In this document: positions 1 to 8,868 of the stretch, in pieces
Position numbering within the stretch: position 1 is the first letter of the stretch
Layout of the letters: every line of letters begins with the position of its first letter
Origin: Actinomycetota bacterium
GTDB lineage: Bacteria; Actinomycetota; Actinomycetes; S36-B12; UBA5976
Assembly (NCBI GenBank): GCA_947476765.1
Contig: CANJRK010000002.1
Location: 1-20,267, forward strand
DNA length: 20,267 nt
Direction of reading: 5' to 3'
Translations under genes and position numbers: made by a program
Notes under the pieces: model-generated
The model's input: the letters and a program-made list of their open reading frames with translations, nothing else
Told to the model about the DNA's origin: nothing
The model's database searches: none

Positions 1-1200
1 CCACAGCGGGAATCCGATCCTCGAAAAATCGCTTTGGCGTTTGCAATTCTCCTTTTGCCATATTCTGTAATCGGTCCATTTGTAGGGGTCTTCATTGATC
101 GGTGGTCGCGGCGCACCATCTTGATTCGGGCAAATATCTTGCGAGTTATCACGATGTTTGCAATCGCTGTCGTAATCACTGGACATTCCGCAAACTCGTT
201 ATTGGCCGTTTTGGTTTTAGTAAGTCTTGGCGTAAATAGATTCGTTCAGGCAGCACTATCGGCATCTTTGCCTCATGTGGTCGATGGTGATGATTTGGTT
301 CCAGCAAATGCACTATTCCCAACGTTGGGAACAACTGCGGCATCACTTGCAGCAGCACTTGGTATTGCAACCCAGAACGCACTTTCGAATTCCGATACTG
401 TTAACGCCGCGCTAGTTATATTTGGTGCTTTATTCGCAGGTGTAGCTTCTGTTATCGCGCAGCGAATTACTCCAAAAGATGTTTTGGGTCCCCACATCGT
501 TGAGTCGGCAATGCGCGACGAATTTCGAAATGCAGTTGCTGGATTGGTAGCCGGGTTTCGGTTCATGTTGCGTTCTGGGCGCGCCTTAAGCAGTATGGTT
601 GCGGTTGCATTTCAGCGTTGGGCATTTGGCGCTCTCACCGTGCACGCGTTATTGCTTTCCCGAAATTCTTGGCATACTGACACCACTGCTGATCAAGCGG
701 TATTGGATTTTGGTCTGTGTGCTGGCGCGGCAGCACTCGGTGCGTTCATAGCAGCGGTTCTAAGTACTTTTTTACTAAGTGATCGCACTACTGACGGGCA
801 CGCAAAAACAGCTGGATCTCCACACAAGCAGATTCACCTCATTACTGCAATGACTTTTGCTACCGCAGCGAGCGTGTTTATTACTGTAATTGGCTACCTA
901 CAAGGGACTTTAATTGCAGTTTGTGGCGCCGCTGCCGCACTGGGCTTTGCTGGACAATTATTGAAAATAAATGCAGACACCACGATCCAGCGCACTATTG
1001 ATGATGCTCATCGCGGCAGAGTTTTCTCCATTTTCGACATGATGATTAACGTTGCTTTGGTTCTTGGCATTACAACCTATGCCTTGATTGCAGTGCTGCG
1101 CGAGAATGTAAATATGGGTGCTGCATATTCTGCAACACTGTTAGGTTGCAGCACTGGATTAGCGATCTATTTACTACGTAAATACCGCAAGCAGGTTTAG
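1..1200 (+). CDS. MFS transporter, 5'-truncated by window edge
   Basis: The frame is open from base 1, so the gene starts upstream; the TTG at 34 is an internal codon and should not be taken as the start. About 400 residues are visible. Seen: many hydrophobic membrane segments, and near the N-terminal end the loop GVFIDRWSRR, a variant of the G-x-x-x-DRxxRR signature between helices 2 and 3 of the major facilitator superfamily. A second half with further membrane segments and a short basic tail (LRKYRKQV) completes the fold. The style resembles the MFS_3 drug or siderophore exporter group; the substrate cannot be read from the sequence. It probably moves small molecules across the cytoplasmic membrane. 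It converges on the CCA transferase gene, and the two stop codons overlap (1197-1200). Confidence 0.85.
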   Translation, partial: PQRESDPRKIALAFAILLLPYSVIGPFVGVFIDRWSRRTILIRANILRVITMFAIAVVITGHSANSLLAVLVLVSLGVNRFVQAALSASLPHVVDGDDLVPANALFPTLGTTAASLAAALGIATQNALSNSDTVNAALVIFGALFAGVASVIAQRITPKDVLGPHIVESAMRDEFRNAVAGLVAGFRFMLRSGRALSSMVAVAFQRWAFGALTVHALLLSRNSWHTDTTADQAVLDFGLCAGAAALGAFIAAVLSTFLLSDRTTDGHAKTAGSPHKQIHLITAMTFATAASVFITVIGYLQGTLIAVCGAAAALGFAGQLLKINADTTIQRTIDDAHRGRVFSIFDMMINVALVLGITTYALIAVLRENVNMGAAYSATLLGCSTGLAIYLLRKYRKQV

Positions 1201-2636
1201 CTCTGTGCTTGCCACCATTGCGTTAGCCGCTTAATAGCTTCGTCACGATCTAGCGGGCCTTCATCAAGGCGCACTTCGAGTAAATAGTTATAAGCCTTTC
1301 CAACTTTTGGCCCTGGCGGCACTCCAAGAATCTCCATGATGTCGTTGCCGTCTAAGTCTGGACGGATTGCCATGAGTTCTTCTTGCTGTTCAAGGACAGC
1401 TATTCGCTGCTCCAAGTCATCATAAGTTGCAGAAAGTATGGCTGCGCGTCGTTGGTTGCGGGTCGTGCAATCAGCTCGCGTCAATTTGTGTAAGCGAACC
1501 AATTGATCATCGGCATCACGCACGTATCTACGTACTGCTGAGTCGGTCCACTGTCCCTGACCATATCCATGGAAACGCAAATGCAGTTCCGTAAGTTTGC
1601 ACACAGCATCAATTAAATCGCCAGGATATCTCAGTGCGGTAAGTCTCTTGCGCGCAATTTTGGCGCCCACGACTTCGTGATGATGAAAACTTACACCGCC
1701 CCCAGATTCAAACCTTCGAGTTTTAGGTTTACCGATGTCGTGCAGCAAAGCAGCTAGTCGCAATACTAAATCCGGTTCACACCTAGGTTCATGAGTAGTT
1801 TCTAAATCGATGGCCTGTTGCAGGACTATCAAACTATGTTCATAGACATCTTTGTGCTTATGATGTTCATCTATTTCAAGTTGCAAAGCTGGCAATTCTG
1901 GAATTACATACTCAGCTAACTTGGTGCCTTCCAGAATCTCCAAACCAATTGATGGGTAATCCCCCAATATCAATTTGCTAAATTCGTCGCGTACTCGTTC
2001 GGCGGAAACAATTTCAATTCGTTGAGCCATGTCAGTTGCAGCCAACAAGACATCAACCACTGGAGTAAAGCCCAATTGACTCGCAAACCTCGCGGCGCGC
2101 ATCATTCGCAGTGGATCGTCGGAAAATGATAGTTCTGGCTCCCGTGGTGTACGAATTACTTTTTTGAGTAGATCGGTCACACCGCCAAACGGATCGACAA
2201 AAATTAGTTCGGGTAATCGCACAGCCATTGCATTGATTGTGAAATCGCGACGGACTAAATCCTGTTCCAGTGTGCTACCAAAAGTTACCTCTGGTTTACG
2301 ACTATCGTCACGATATATTTCCGACCGATATGTTGTAATCTCAACTTGAAAATCTCTGCGGCGCGCCCCGACGGTGCCGAATGCAATTCCAACATCCCAA
2401 ACTGTGTCTGCCCATGGCGTGACCACTTCAATTATTTGCTGTGGTGTTGCATTAGTTGTGAAATCCAAATCCGTAATTGTGCGATTCAAAATCAGATCTC
2501 GAACTGGCCCACCGACAACTGCAAACTCATATCCGGCACGATTGAACTCGTTTGCCAGCTCCATGACATCTGCCATTTCACGCAAAGCAGTCGTAACTAC
2601 TCCGGTAGCAATGTCTTGCGGCAATGAGTTATTCAC
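1197..2636 (-). CDS. pcnA: CCA-adding tRNA nucleotidyltransferase (class II)
   Basis: Adds or repairs the 3'-terminal CCA of tRNAs using CTP and ATP. Seen in 479 residues: the polymerase-beta-type head with GGPVRD (42-47) and the metal-binding DLDFTT (56-61, Asp56 and Asp58), RRDFTINAMA (129-138), DPLRMMRAARF (174-184) and ERVRDEF (213-219) for nucleotide selection, then an HD phosphohydrolase-like domain with LLHDIGKP (His299-Asp300) and a HHHE stretch near 318-321. This layout (head plus C-terminal HD domain) is the form usually annotated PcnA/CCA in actinobacteria. The GTG start fits family length and sits six bases after a TAGGCT hexamer. The Nudix gene that follows this gene in mycobacteria is absent; a divergent DUF6049 gene begins 56 bases away. 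Confidence 0.96.
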   Translation of the reverse strand: MNNSLPQDIATGVVTTALREMADVMELANEFNRAGYEFAVVGGPVRDLILNRTITDLDFTTNATPQQIIEVVTPWADTVWDVGIAFGTVGARRRDFQVEITTYRSEIYRDDSRKPEVTFGSTLEQDLVRRDFTINAMAVRLPELIFVDPFGGVTDLLKKVIRTPREPELSFSDDPLRMMRAARFASQLGFTPVVDVLLAATDMAQRIEIVSAERVRDEFSKLILGDYPSIGLEILEGTKLAEYVIPELPALQLEIDEHHKHKDVYEHSLIVLQQAIDLETTHEPRCEPDLVLRLAALLHDIGKPKTRRFESGGGVSFHHHEVVGAKIARKRLTALRYPGDLIDAVCKLTELHLRFHGYGQGQWTDSAVRRYVRDADDQLVRLHKLTRADCTTRNQRRAAILSATYDDLEQRIAVLEQQEELMAIRPDLDGNDIMEILGVPPGPKVGKAYNYLLEVRLDEGPLDRDEAIKRLTQWWQAQS

Positions 2637-2642
2637 GCCCCT

Positions 2643-2648
2643 AGCCTA
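2643..2648 (-). promoter_or_regulatory. Candidate leaderless -10 element for the CCA transferase gene
   Basis: TAGGCT on the minus strand fits the actinobacterial TANNNT -10 form and ends exactly six bases before the GTG start, so transcription would begin at or beside the start codon. No convincing -35 is seen. AGGGG just before the GTG is too close to act as a normal ribosome binding site. Confidence 0.45.
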
Positions 2649-2680
2649 GATGTAATTACAAAAAGTCCACTATTTGCAAG

Positions 2681-2686
2681 TATTCT
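2681..2686 (+). promoter_or_regulatory. Candidate leaderless -10 element for the DUF6049 gene
   Basis: TATTCT followed by six bases and then the ATG at 2693. A weak -35 (TTACAA, 2656-2661) lies 19 bases upstream. There is no Shine-Dalgarno sequence between the hexamer and the ATG, which fits a leaderless transcript. Confidence 0.5.
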
Positions 2687-2692
2687 TATCGA

Positions 2693-4648
2693 ATGAGCCG
2701 TTTCAAACTTCCCGCGATACGGCAAATATTCGGGATTGTTTTAGCCCTAGTGGTTATCAGCCTGCCTTTCACGCCAGCCAATGCAGCTGATGCCAATTCA
2801 GTACTAATCACAAATTTAGAGATCACAGAAATTCCTAGCGGAGATTCTGCGAACACTTTTGAACACTTAGTAGTCATGCGCGGCACATTCACGAATTTAA
2901 CGAGTGAAACTATTTCAAATCTAAGCTTGAATCTTGTTTCTTCTCGAGAGATCAAAACTCGCAGTCAGCTAGCTGAGATATTGCGTGATCCAAACGATGT
3001 TCCGAATCTACGAATTTCTAAACAGTCTGCTCGGCTTCGAAACATCTCTCCTGGCACCACTAAGTCTTGGCAAGTAACTTTTCGTGGCGAAACCGTATTA
3101 GGCAAAAATGCTGCCGGAGTTTACGCAGTTGGGATGGCGCCAGAAGATGCGAAATTCGGTGTTGGTTCCGTTGTAACAACTCCGTGGTTTTTTAACGCCG
3201 ACGTAAAACCCACAAATGTAGCGTTGGTAGTACCACTAACAACCTTGAACAATCATTTAGCCACGGGTGAAGTTACTTCGGAAGGCAGCGACTTAGCTGA
3301 GGCTAAGCGGCTATCTGCGCTGTTAAATAGTCAGACCGGCGGTTCAGTTTCATGGCTTATGGATGCTGGCCTAACTCAGTGGGCAACACAACTTGCTAAC
3401 CAAAATGAATCAGAACCTGTTAACGAACTAATACGTTCGTTGGCAGCATTGCCGACTGCAACTGCAATTGCACCGATTGGAAATACCGATTTATCAGCAT
3501 TAGTTCGCGCCAACCAGCAGGAAACTGTCTCACAAGCATTAGCGCAAACTAAGCTCCGCGCCCCTGATCGGCAAATCTATTACTCTCCTTTCAGCGGCAG
3601 TTCAGATAAGCAAACTAATGCATTACTCGATGGCTTAAATATTCGAAGCATAGTTTCGAATGAATCAATTACCGGAAATGAACGTGACACAACTTCGGCA
3701 GTAATTACTTCCTCTTTGAGTCCGGTGTTGGTGTTTGATCTAGCTGCATCAAACTGCTTAACAAACATTGATTTAAATGAATCTAACTTTTTTGTGGCAG
3801 CAACGTGCATAAAGAGTGAGATAGGGATGATGACAGCAGAGTCGCCACAAAATTCCCGTTCCGTTATTGTGCTTGCGCCAAAGAATTGGAAAATTTCAAG
3901 TGACAAATTTGAAGCTCTTATTTCGATTTTGCGAAATCACAATTGGATGCAGCTGACAACACTTGACTTAGTTGCAGCCACACCAGCGAATGCAAACTTT
4001 ACCGCGGTTAAAGATGGTGGCCAACGTGAGTTAAGTAAGTCTTTGCTCCGCCAGTCAAGGTCCGTGCAAGTAGACACCGAAAGTGTTGCTTCTTTGTACG
4101 ATAACCCTGATCTGGCTGCCAGTTTTACTTATGCCCGGATTCTGGGTTTCTCTGACCTATGGCCAAGCAACGCTGAGGCGACTAAATATCTGAGCAAAAA
4201 CCAAAAGTTGTTAACCCAATATTTAGATGCAGTGCAGATCGAATCCTCAGCTCGAATTACAACGCCAGATGACATTGCTGAGATTCCAATTACCATTGTC
4301 AACAAAAGTGACGGTGCGGCTTCAGTCAGCATAGTTTTATCAAGCAATGCCACTTCTCGATTTTCTGCCGAGCCAACGGGCCTAGTTCAGGTAGCTGCAG
4401 GTCAGCGAATTACGGTTCCAGTGACCATTTCATTAGTAGGCGCTGGAATTGTTGATGTGCGGGCTCAGCTAGTTGCCCCGAATGGCGAAAACTTTGGCAG
4501 GGTTGAAAACATTCAAATCTCTTCAGCGGCATACAGCCAATTCGCCCGTACTCTGGTGTGGGGAGCGTTTGGATTGCTAATTCTTTTGTCCCTGAGCAAT
4601 GTGCTTAAACGGCGGCGAAGGAAACTTTCCAAAACGGCTAAATCCTGA
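2693..4648 (+). CDS. DUF6049 family secreted, membrane-anchored protein
   Basis: 651 residues of unknown function. Seen: a signal peptide (basic MSRFKLPAIRQ, then a hydrophobic core, likely cleaved after the ANA near residue 31), a long polar extracytoplasmic region, a beta-rich C-terminal part (about 500-610, with VTISLVGAGIVDVRAQLV) that looks like an immunoglobulin-type fold, and one membrane helix (about 620-639) followed by the cytoplasmic basic tail KRRRRK. This topology and its place directly before murJ match the DUF6049 protein of mycobacteria (Rv3909 position). Its constant pairing with murJ suggests a role in cell-wall assembly at the membrane, which is inference. Many Asn, Ser and Thr residues are present, and no catalytic motif was recognised. 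Confidence 0.85.
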   Translation: MSRFKLPAIRQIFGIVLALVVISLPFTPANAADANSVLITNLEITEIPSGDSANTFEHLVVMRGTFTNLTSETISNLSLNLVSSREIKTRSQLAEILRDPNDVPNLRISKQSARLRNISPGTTKSWQVTFRGETVLGKNAAGVYAVGMAPEDAKFGVGSVVTTPWFFNADVKPTNVALVVPLTTLNNHLATGEVTSEGSDLAEAKRLSALLNSQTGGSVSWLMDAGLTQWATQLANQNESEPVNELIRSLAALPTATAIAPIGNTDLSALVRANQQETVSQALAQTKLRAPDRQIYYSPFSGSSDKQTNALLDGLNIRSIVSNESITGNERDTTSAVITSSLSPVLVFDLAASNCLTNIDLNESNFFVAATCIKSEIGMMTAESPQNSRSVIVLAPKNWKISSDKFEALISILRNHNWMQLTTLDLVAATPANANFTAVKDGGQRELSKSLLRQSRSVQVDTESVASLYDNPDLAASFTYARILGFSDLWPSNAEATKYLSKNQKLLTQYLDAVQIESSARITTPDDIAEIPITIVNKSDGAASVSIVLSSNATSRFSAEPTGLVQVAAGQRITVPVTISLVGAGIVDVRAQLVAPNGENFGRVENIQISSAAYSQFARTLVWGAFGLLILLSLSNVLKRRRRKLSKTAKS

Positions 4649-4681
4649 GACTAGAACTTGAATAGGCGGTAGTCAGACTAA

Positions 4682-6298
4682 GTGTCTTCCATAATTGGGC
4701 AAACATCAGGAATGGCTGCTGGCACACTTGCCAGTCGGATTACTGGGGTGTTTCGCGACATTGCTTTAGTTGCCGCGATTGGTACTGGGATATTTTCTGA
4801 CACCTACTCAGTTGCAAATAGCATTCCCAACATTATTTACATCTTGATAGCTGGCGGGGCAATAAATGCGGTATTCATTCCAGCCCTAATTAGGCACATG
4901 GAGGATGACGAAGATAGTGGAAAGCAATTTACTGATCAACTTCTCACTTTGGTTGGCTTAGTTCTTTTGGGCATAGTTGTTCTCGCTTTGTTACTTGCTG
5001 GGTTTATTGTGCACTTGTATGCAACGCGACTTTGGACACCGCAGGAATTTGAAGTTGCCACTTTCTTTGCTCGTTGGTGTTTGCCACAAATCTTCTTTTA
5101 CGGTTTATACACACTTGCTGCTCAAATATTAAATTCTCGAAACTCTTTTGTGCTTCCAATGTATGCACCGATCATCAATAACATTATTGTGATCGGAACT
5201 GCGTTGATATTTATTTCCGTAATGACGCAAGTTCCTACCGCAGATTCAGTTTCACAAACGCAACTAAATCTGTTGGGCTTCGGAACCACCCTTGGCGTGA
5301 TGGCACAAGCATTGATCCTGATTCCGGCTCTTAAGAAGTCCGGCTATAACTATCGGCCAAATTTTAAATTTAGAAATGTTGGTAACGGTAAAGTCGGAAG
5401 CCTTGCAAAATGGACCGTTGGATTTGTTTTAGTAAATCAAATTACTTTTCTAGTCATTTCAAATTTAACAACTTTAGCCAACGCTTTAGTTGCGGGTAAT
5501 CCGAGTTTGACTGCTGTGGGATTTACTTCGTATCAAAAAGGCCAGCTAATGATGATGCTGCCTCACTCAATTATTACGGTTTCTGTGATCACTGCTTTGC
5601 TGCCGCGTTTAAGCAAGCAAGCGCATGACAAAGATTTGGCAGCGTTTGGCGGTGAATTATCCGCTTCGCTGCGTTTAGTGTCTGCACTGATAATTCCTAG
5701 CGCGGTGTTCTTGGTAGCAACTGGTCCTTGGATTGGCTCGCTGCTATATGGGTACGGCGCATCAACTACCGAACAGGGCGCTGCACTTGGAGCCGTAGCC
5801 GCCGTCTTTGCCCTTGGCCTACCGGCATTTTCACTCTTTTATGTTTTGTTGCGGAGCTACTACGCGCAGGAAAATACCAAGACCCCATTTTTAATTAACC
5901 TTGGTTTTAATGCGCTACACCTATTAATTGGCGTTTCTTTGTTTATGGTTTTGTCGCAAGAGTTTAAGGTTGCTGGCTTGGCATTAGGGTACTCAATTTC
6001 CTATGTGATCACTTGTGCCGTGACCTGGCGACGAGTGAGTGCTCGCGTTCCAGAATTACGCAATAACGGGCATCTGCGGCTAATTAGCCGAGTCTTACTT
6101 GCTAGCACGATAGCTGGATTGCTTGCATATTTACTGGTCCGCTTAAGCATCGCCAGTGAACTGGGAATTTCTGCACTGCGCCTGGGTGCTGCTATCGCAC
6201 TATTTGCCACTAGTTTTTCATTCTTATATCTTGGGTTCGCAAAACTGTTTCGCATTACCGAAGTCTGGGCAGTCCTGGCGTTAGTACGTCGTAAATAG
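4682..6298 (+). CDS. murJ: Lipid II flippase MurJ (MviN family)
   Basis: Moves the lipid-linked peptidoglycan precursor lipid II across the cytoplasmic membrane. The 538 residues are almost wholly hydrophobic, consistent with the 14-helix MOP-superfamily fold. The N-terminus SGMAAGTLASRITGVFRDI with Arg19, Arg25 and Asp40 matches the charged residues that line the MurJ cavity. The last helix ends near the C-terminus (VWAVLALVRRK), so the cytoplasmic kinase-like domain fused to MurJ in mycobacteria is absent; the next gene supplies it as a separate protein 17 bases downstream. The GTG start is chosen because it keeps the conserved N-terminus. TAGTCA lies six bases before it, a partial match to the leaderless pattern; AGGCGG at about 13 bases is a poor ribosome site. 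The gap from the DUF6049 stop is 33 bases. Confidence 0.95.
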   Translation: MSSIIGQTSGMAAGTLASRITGVFRDIALVAAIGTGIFSDTYSVANSIPNIIYILIAGGAINAVFIPALIRHMEDDEDSGKQFTDQLLTLVGLVLLGIVVLALLLAGFIVHLYATRLWTPQEFEVATFFARWCLPQIFFYGLYTLAAQILNSRNSFVLPMYAPIINNIIVIGTALIFISVMTQVPTADSVSQTQLNLLGFGTTLGVMAQALILIPALKKSGYNYRPNFKFRNVGNGKVGSLAKWTVGFVLVNQITFLVISNLTTLANALVAGNPSLTAVGFTSYQKGQLMMMLPHSIITVSVITALLPRLSKQAHDKDLAAFGGELSASLRLVSALIIPSAVFLVATGPWIGSLLYGYGASTTEQGAALGAVAAVFALGLPAFSLFYVLLRSYYAQENTKTPFLINLGFNALHLLIGVSLFMVLSQEFKVAGLALGYSISYVITCAVTWRRVSARVPELRNNGHLRLISRVLLASTIAGLLAYLLVRLSIASELGISALRLGAAIALFATSFSFLYLGFAKLFRITEVWAVLALVRRK

Positions 6299-6303
6299 AC
6301 AAC

Positions 6304-6309
6304 TAAACT
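6304..6309 (+). promoter_or_regulatory. Candidate leaderless -10 element for the pseudokinase gene
   Basis: TAAACT, then six bases, then the ATG at 6316, lying in the 17-base gap after murJ. No Shine-Dalgarno sequence is present. The gene may have its own leaderless promoter besides read-through from murJ. Confidence 0.45.
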
Positions 6310-6315
6310 GCATCT

Positions 6316-7770
6316 ATGAGTAGCACTGGTGACCGGATTTTTGCCGACCGCTACGCCCTTGATGTCCAGATTTCAAGTTCGCTTAGTTCTCCAATTTGGC
6401 GTGCTATGGACCAGTTACTTAAACGTTGGGTCACCTTAATTCTGCTTCCAACTTCGGATTTACGAAGCGTGAAGTTACTCCAAGAGTGTCAGGTTGCTGC
6501 AGCAAACGATCGGCGCGATGTTGTTTCTATTCTTGATGTAATCGCGGCTGGAAAAATTGTTTCGACAACCGACGCTTCAGCTACAGCCACTTACGTCGGA
6601 ATTGTCACTGAATGGCTTGATGGTGAAACCCTTGATCGATTACTGATTAAGCGCGGCGAAGTTTTGCCAGTAGATCAAGCCCTGAAACAAGTCGGCGTTA
6701 TCGCGAACACTCTGATGCACGCACACTCACTAAATATTTTTCATAAGAGACTGCGGCCGCACAATGTAATTTTTTCACCGGGACAAGAGGTTAGATTGGC
6801 TGGCTTCGGAGTAGACAGCGCGCTATTGGGTGAAGATTCCGAATCGGGTGTGGCACAAGACATTAAAGGTGTTGGTCAGCTTTTATTTGTGATGATCACA
6901 GGTATGTGGCCACATGGAAGTGTGGATTCTTTACCTGGCGCCGTTGGCCCTGAAGCCAACGAGCAAATATTGCCAAGCCAAGTTCATGGTGGAGTTCGTA
7001 GTTCCGTAGATCGGATTTATGAACGTACCCAAAATGGCACTTACTTAACAATGCGGCAACTCGTAGATGCGCTTTCAGTCGGCGAGGTTGAAGCATCTGA
7101 TGATTTACAGAGCCGAGTTACCAGGTTTACTGCAAATTCCGTTAATTGGGTGCCGGGGCAAGATGACAAAGCTAGCCGGATTCGCTCAACTGTAATTGCG
7201 GGAATCGCAGTACTTATCTTTGGCTGGGTTGGGTGGCAACTGCTCACCAGTAATTTTCAAAAATCTGAAGCCCCGATAGCAATCTTGTCTTCACCGCTAC
7301 CCAGCGCTTCTGCAAGTGCGCCAGTGGGGAAGCTCCTAACGGTCGCCAAAATGGATATCTACGACCCGTTTGGCGATAACAAGGAAAATGTAGACCAAGC
7401 TAACTTCGCAATTGATAATGACGCCAACACCGCTTGGACCACAGTTAATTACAACAAGGCAAACATGGGTGGTAAATCAGGAGTTGGACTCGTGCTAGAT
7501 CTTGGAGATTCCCAAGAGGTTTCTAAGGTTGCCATTGCATTTACGTCCATTGGGCAAACAGCAGAAATTTATGTAGTTGATTCCCTCGAAGTAGATTTTG
7601 CAACAGCAAGCAAATTTGGTGATACCAATCCCAACGATCTTTCCTCTGAGGTCAGTTCCTCCAAATCGGTAGCAGGACGTTATGTCTTGATTTGGTTGAC
7701 GCCAGATTTGCCAAAGGCTCCCAACGGCAAGTACCAGGGTGGCGTAGTGCAAGTTGACGTTACTAGTTAA
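6316..7770 (+). CDS. Membrane pseudokinase with outside discoidin-like domain (MurJ partner)
   Basis: 484 residues. Residues 1 to about 255 follow a Ser/Thr kinase fold, but the key residues are gone: the VAIK lysine is replaced (VTLILL, 39-44), the HRDLKPxN loop reads HKRLRPHN (143-150, Arg145 for the catalytic Asp), and DFG reads GFG (163-165). It is therefore almost surely inactive. One membrane helix (about 291-310) is followed by a Ser/Ala/Pro linker (325-336) and an extracytoplasmic region (about 345-484) with FAIDNDANTAWTTVNY and LVLDLGDSQEVSKVAI, typical of F5/8C-discoidin-like beta-sandwiches. In mycobacteria these parts are fused to MurJ (Rv3910), where the phosphorylated pseudokinase binds FhaA. 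Here they form a separate gene right after murJ. A role in controlling lipid II flipping is inferred from that comparison. Confidence 0.88.
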   Translation: MSSTGDRIFADRYALDVQISSSLSSPIWRAMDQLLKRWVTLILLPTSDLRSVKLLQECQVAAANDRRDVVSILDVIAAGKIVSTTDASATATYVGIVTEWLDGETLDRLLIKRGEVLPVDQALKQVGVIANTLMHAHSLNIFHKRLRPHNVIFSPGQEVRLAGFGVDSALLGEDSESGVAQDIKGVGQLLFVMITGMWPHGSVDSLPGAVGPEANEQILPSQVHGGVRSSVDRIYERTQNGTYLTMRQLVDALSVGEVEASDDLQSRVTRFTANSVNWVPGQDDKASRIRSTVIAGIAVLIFGWVGWQLLTSNFQKSEAPIAILSSPLPSASASAPVGKLLTVAKMDIYDPFGDNKENVDQANFAIDNDANTAWTTVNYNKANMGGKSGVGLVLDLGDSQEVSKVAIAFTSIGQTAEIYVVDSLEVDFATASKFGDTNPNDLSSEVSSSKSVAGRYVLIWLTPDLPKAPNGKYQGGVVQVDVTS

Positions 7771-7858
7771 TTAACTGTTCTCTAACAGCATCTGCTCCGG
7801 AAACCAGCTATGGCGACTGCCCGAGTAAACTTAAGGTAATTCGAAAAAAGGAAATTTA
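7771..7858 (+). other. 88-base gap before trxB; no gene
   Basis: Contains a small hairpin (CTGTT/AACAG, 7775-7788, four-base loop, no T-tract) and, nearer trxB, TAAACT (7826-7831) as a possible -10, followed by AAGGAAA as the trxB ribosome site. In mycobacteria sigM and one more gene lie here; nothing of them remains. Confidence 0.4.
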
Positions 7859-8800
7859 ATGTCACAGGACATAAACGACGTCATAATCATTGGATCTGGC
7901 CCAGCTGGATATACCGCTGCGGTCTATGCAGCTCGCGCACAACTTAAGCCAATTGTGTTTGAAGGTGCGGTCACTGCGGGTGGGGCTTTAATGAACACCA
8001 CCGAGGTAGAGAATTTTCCTGGCTTTCCGGATGGAATCATGGGTCCAGCTCTTATGGAAAATATGCGAGCCCAAGCCGTTAAGTTCGGTGCCAACTTAAT
8101 TACTGACGATGTAACTGTGGCAAATCTAACCAGCGACATCAAAACTGTGATTGATGGTGAAGGACGAGAGTATCGGGCCCACTCGGTAATTTTGGCGACT
8201 GGATCTAGCTATCGCGAACTTGGTTTAGATAATGAAAAGCGCTTATCAGGACATGGAGTTTCTTGGTGCGCAACTTGCGATGGTTTCTTTTTCCGCGACC
8301 AAGATATTGCCGTAGTGGGCGGCGGAGACTCTGCAGTTGAAGAGGCGACTTTTTTGACCCGCTTTGCAAGCAGCGTCACAATGATTCACCGTCGTGATGA
8401 ATTGCGAGCCAGCAAAATTATGGCAGAACGTGCGCACAACGATCCTAAAATCAAGTTTGCTTGGAACAGTGAAGTTATCGATTTACAGGGCGAGGCGAAA
8501 CTTTCTGGAGTTACATTGCGTGACATAAATACTGGAGAGACTCGAGAACTCTCAGTTACCGGTTTGTTTGTTGCAATTGGTCATGACCCACGCTCTGAAT
8601 TGATTCGGGGCCAAGTTGATCTTGATGCGCAGGGATACGTTCTCACCGGAGCTGGTACAACTGCCACAAATCTGCCGGGTGTATTTGCTTGTGGCGACTT
8701 GGTAGACCATACCTATCGCCAAGCAATTACTGCAGCTGGAACTGGGTGTAGTGCGGCCCTAGACGCAGAGCGTTTTTTAGCCAACTTACACAGCAAGTAA
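7859..8800 (+). CDS. trxB: Thioredoxin reductase
   Basis: Flavoprotein that passes electrons from NADPH through FAD to thioredoxin in the cytoplasm. Seen in 313 residues (usual length): FAD-binding GSGPAGYTAA (12-21), redox-active CATC (137-140) in SWCATCDGFFF, NADPH-binding GGGDSAVEEA (154-163), and the C-terminal FAD contact GVFACGDLVDHTYRQAITAAGTG region. The ATG is preceded by AAGGAAA at good spacing. trxA follows after 68 bases and the pair likely works as one redox unit. The 8801-8868 gap holds a weak hairpin (GGTGA/TCACC, 8815-8829) without a T-tract and the strong ribosome site GAGGAG for trxA. Confidence 0.98.
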   Translation: MSQDINDVIIIGSGPAGYTAAVYAARAQLKPIVFEGAVTAGGALMNTTEVENFPGFPDGIMGPALMENMRAQAVKFGANLITDDVTVANLTSDIKTVIDGEGREYRAHSVILATGSSYRELGLDNEKRLSGHGVSWCATCDGFFFRDQDIAVVGGGDSAVEEATFLTRFASSVTMIHRRDELRASKIMAERAHNDPKIKFAWNSEVIDLQGEAKLSGVTLRDINTGETRELSVTGLFVAIGHDPRSELIRGQVDLDAQGYVLTGAGTTATNLPGVFACGDLVDHTYRQAITAAGTGCSAALDAERFLANLHSK

Positions 8801-8868
8801 TCAAGAAGGCCGGCGGTGAGTACGTCACCACCTATGCTTAAGCCACGAGCAATTAGAGGAGTAACACA

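Noticed and set aside
34..36. TTG at 34 as the true start of the MFS gene
   Set aside because: The frame stays open to base 1 and the first helix of an MFS protein would be missing, so the gene is cut by the window edge.
8815..8829. Hairpin between trxB and trxA as a terminator
   Set aside because: Five-base stem, no T-tract, and trxA follows directly with a strong ribosome site; read-through is more likely.
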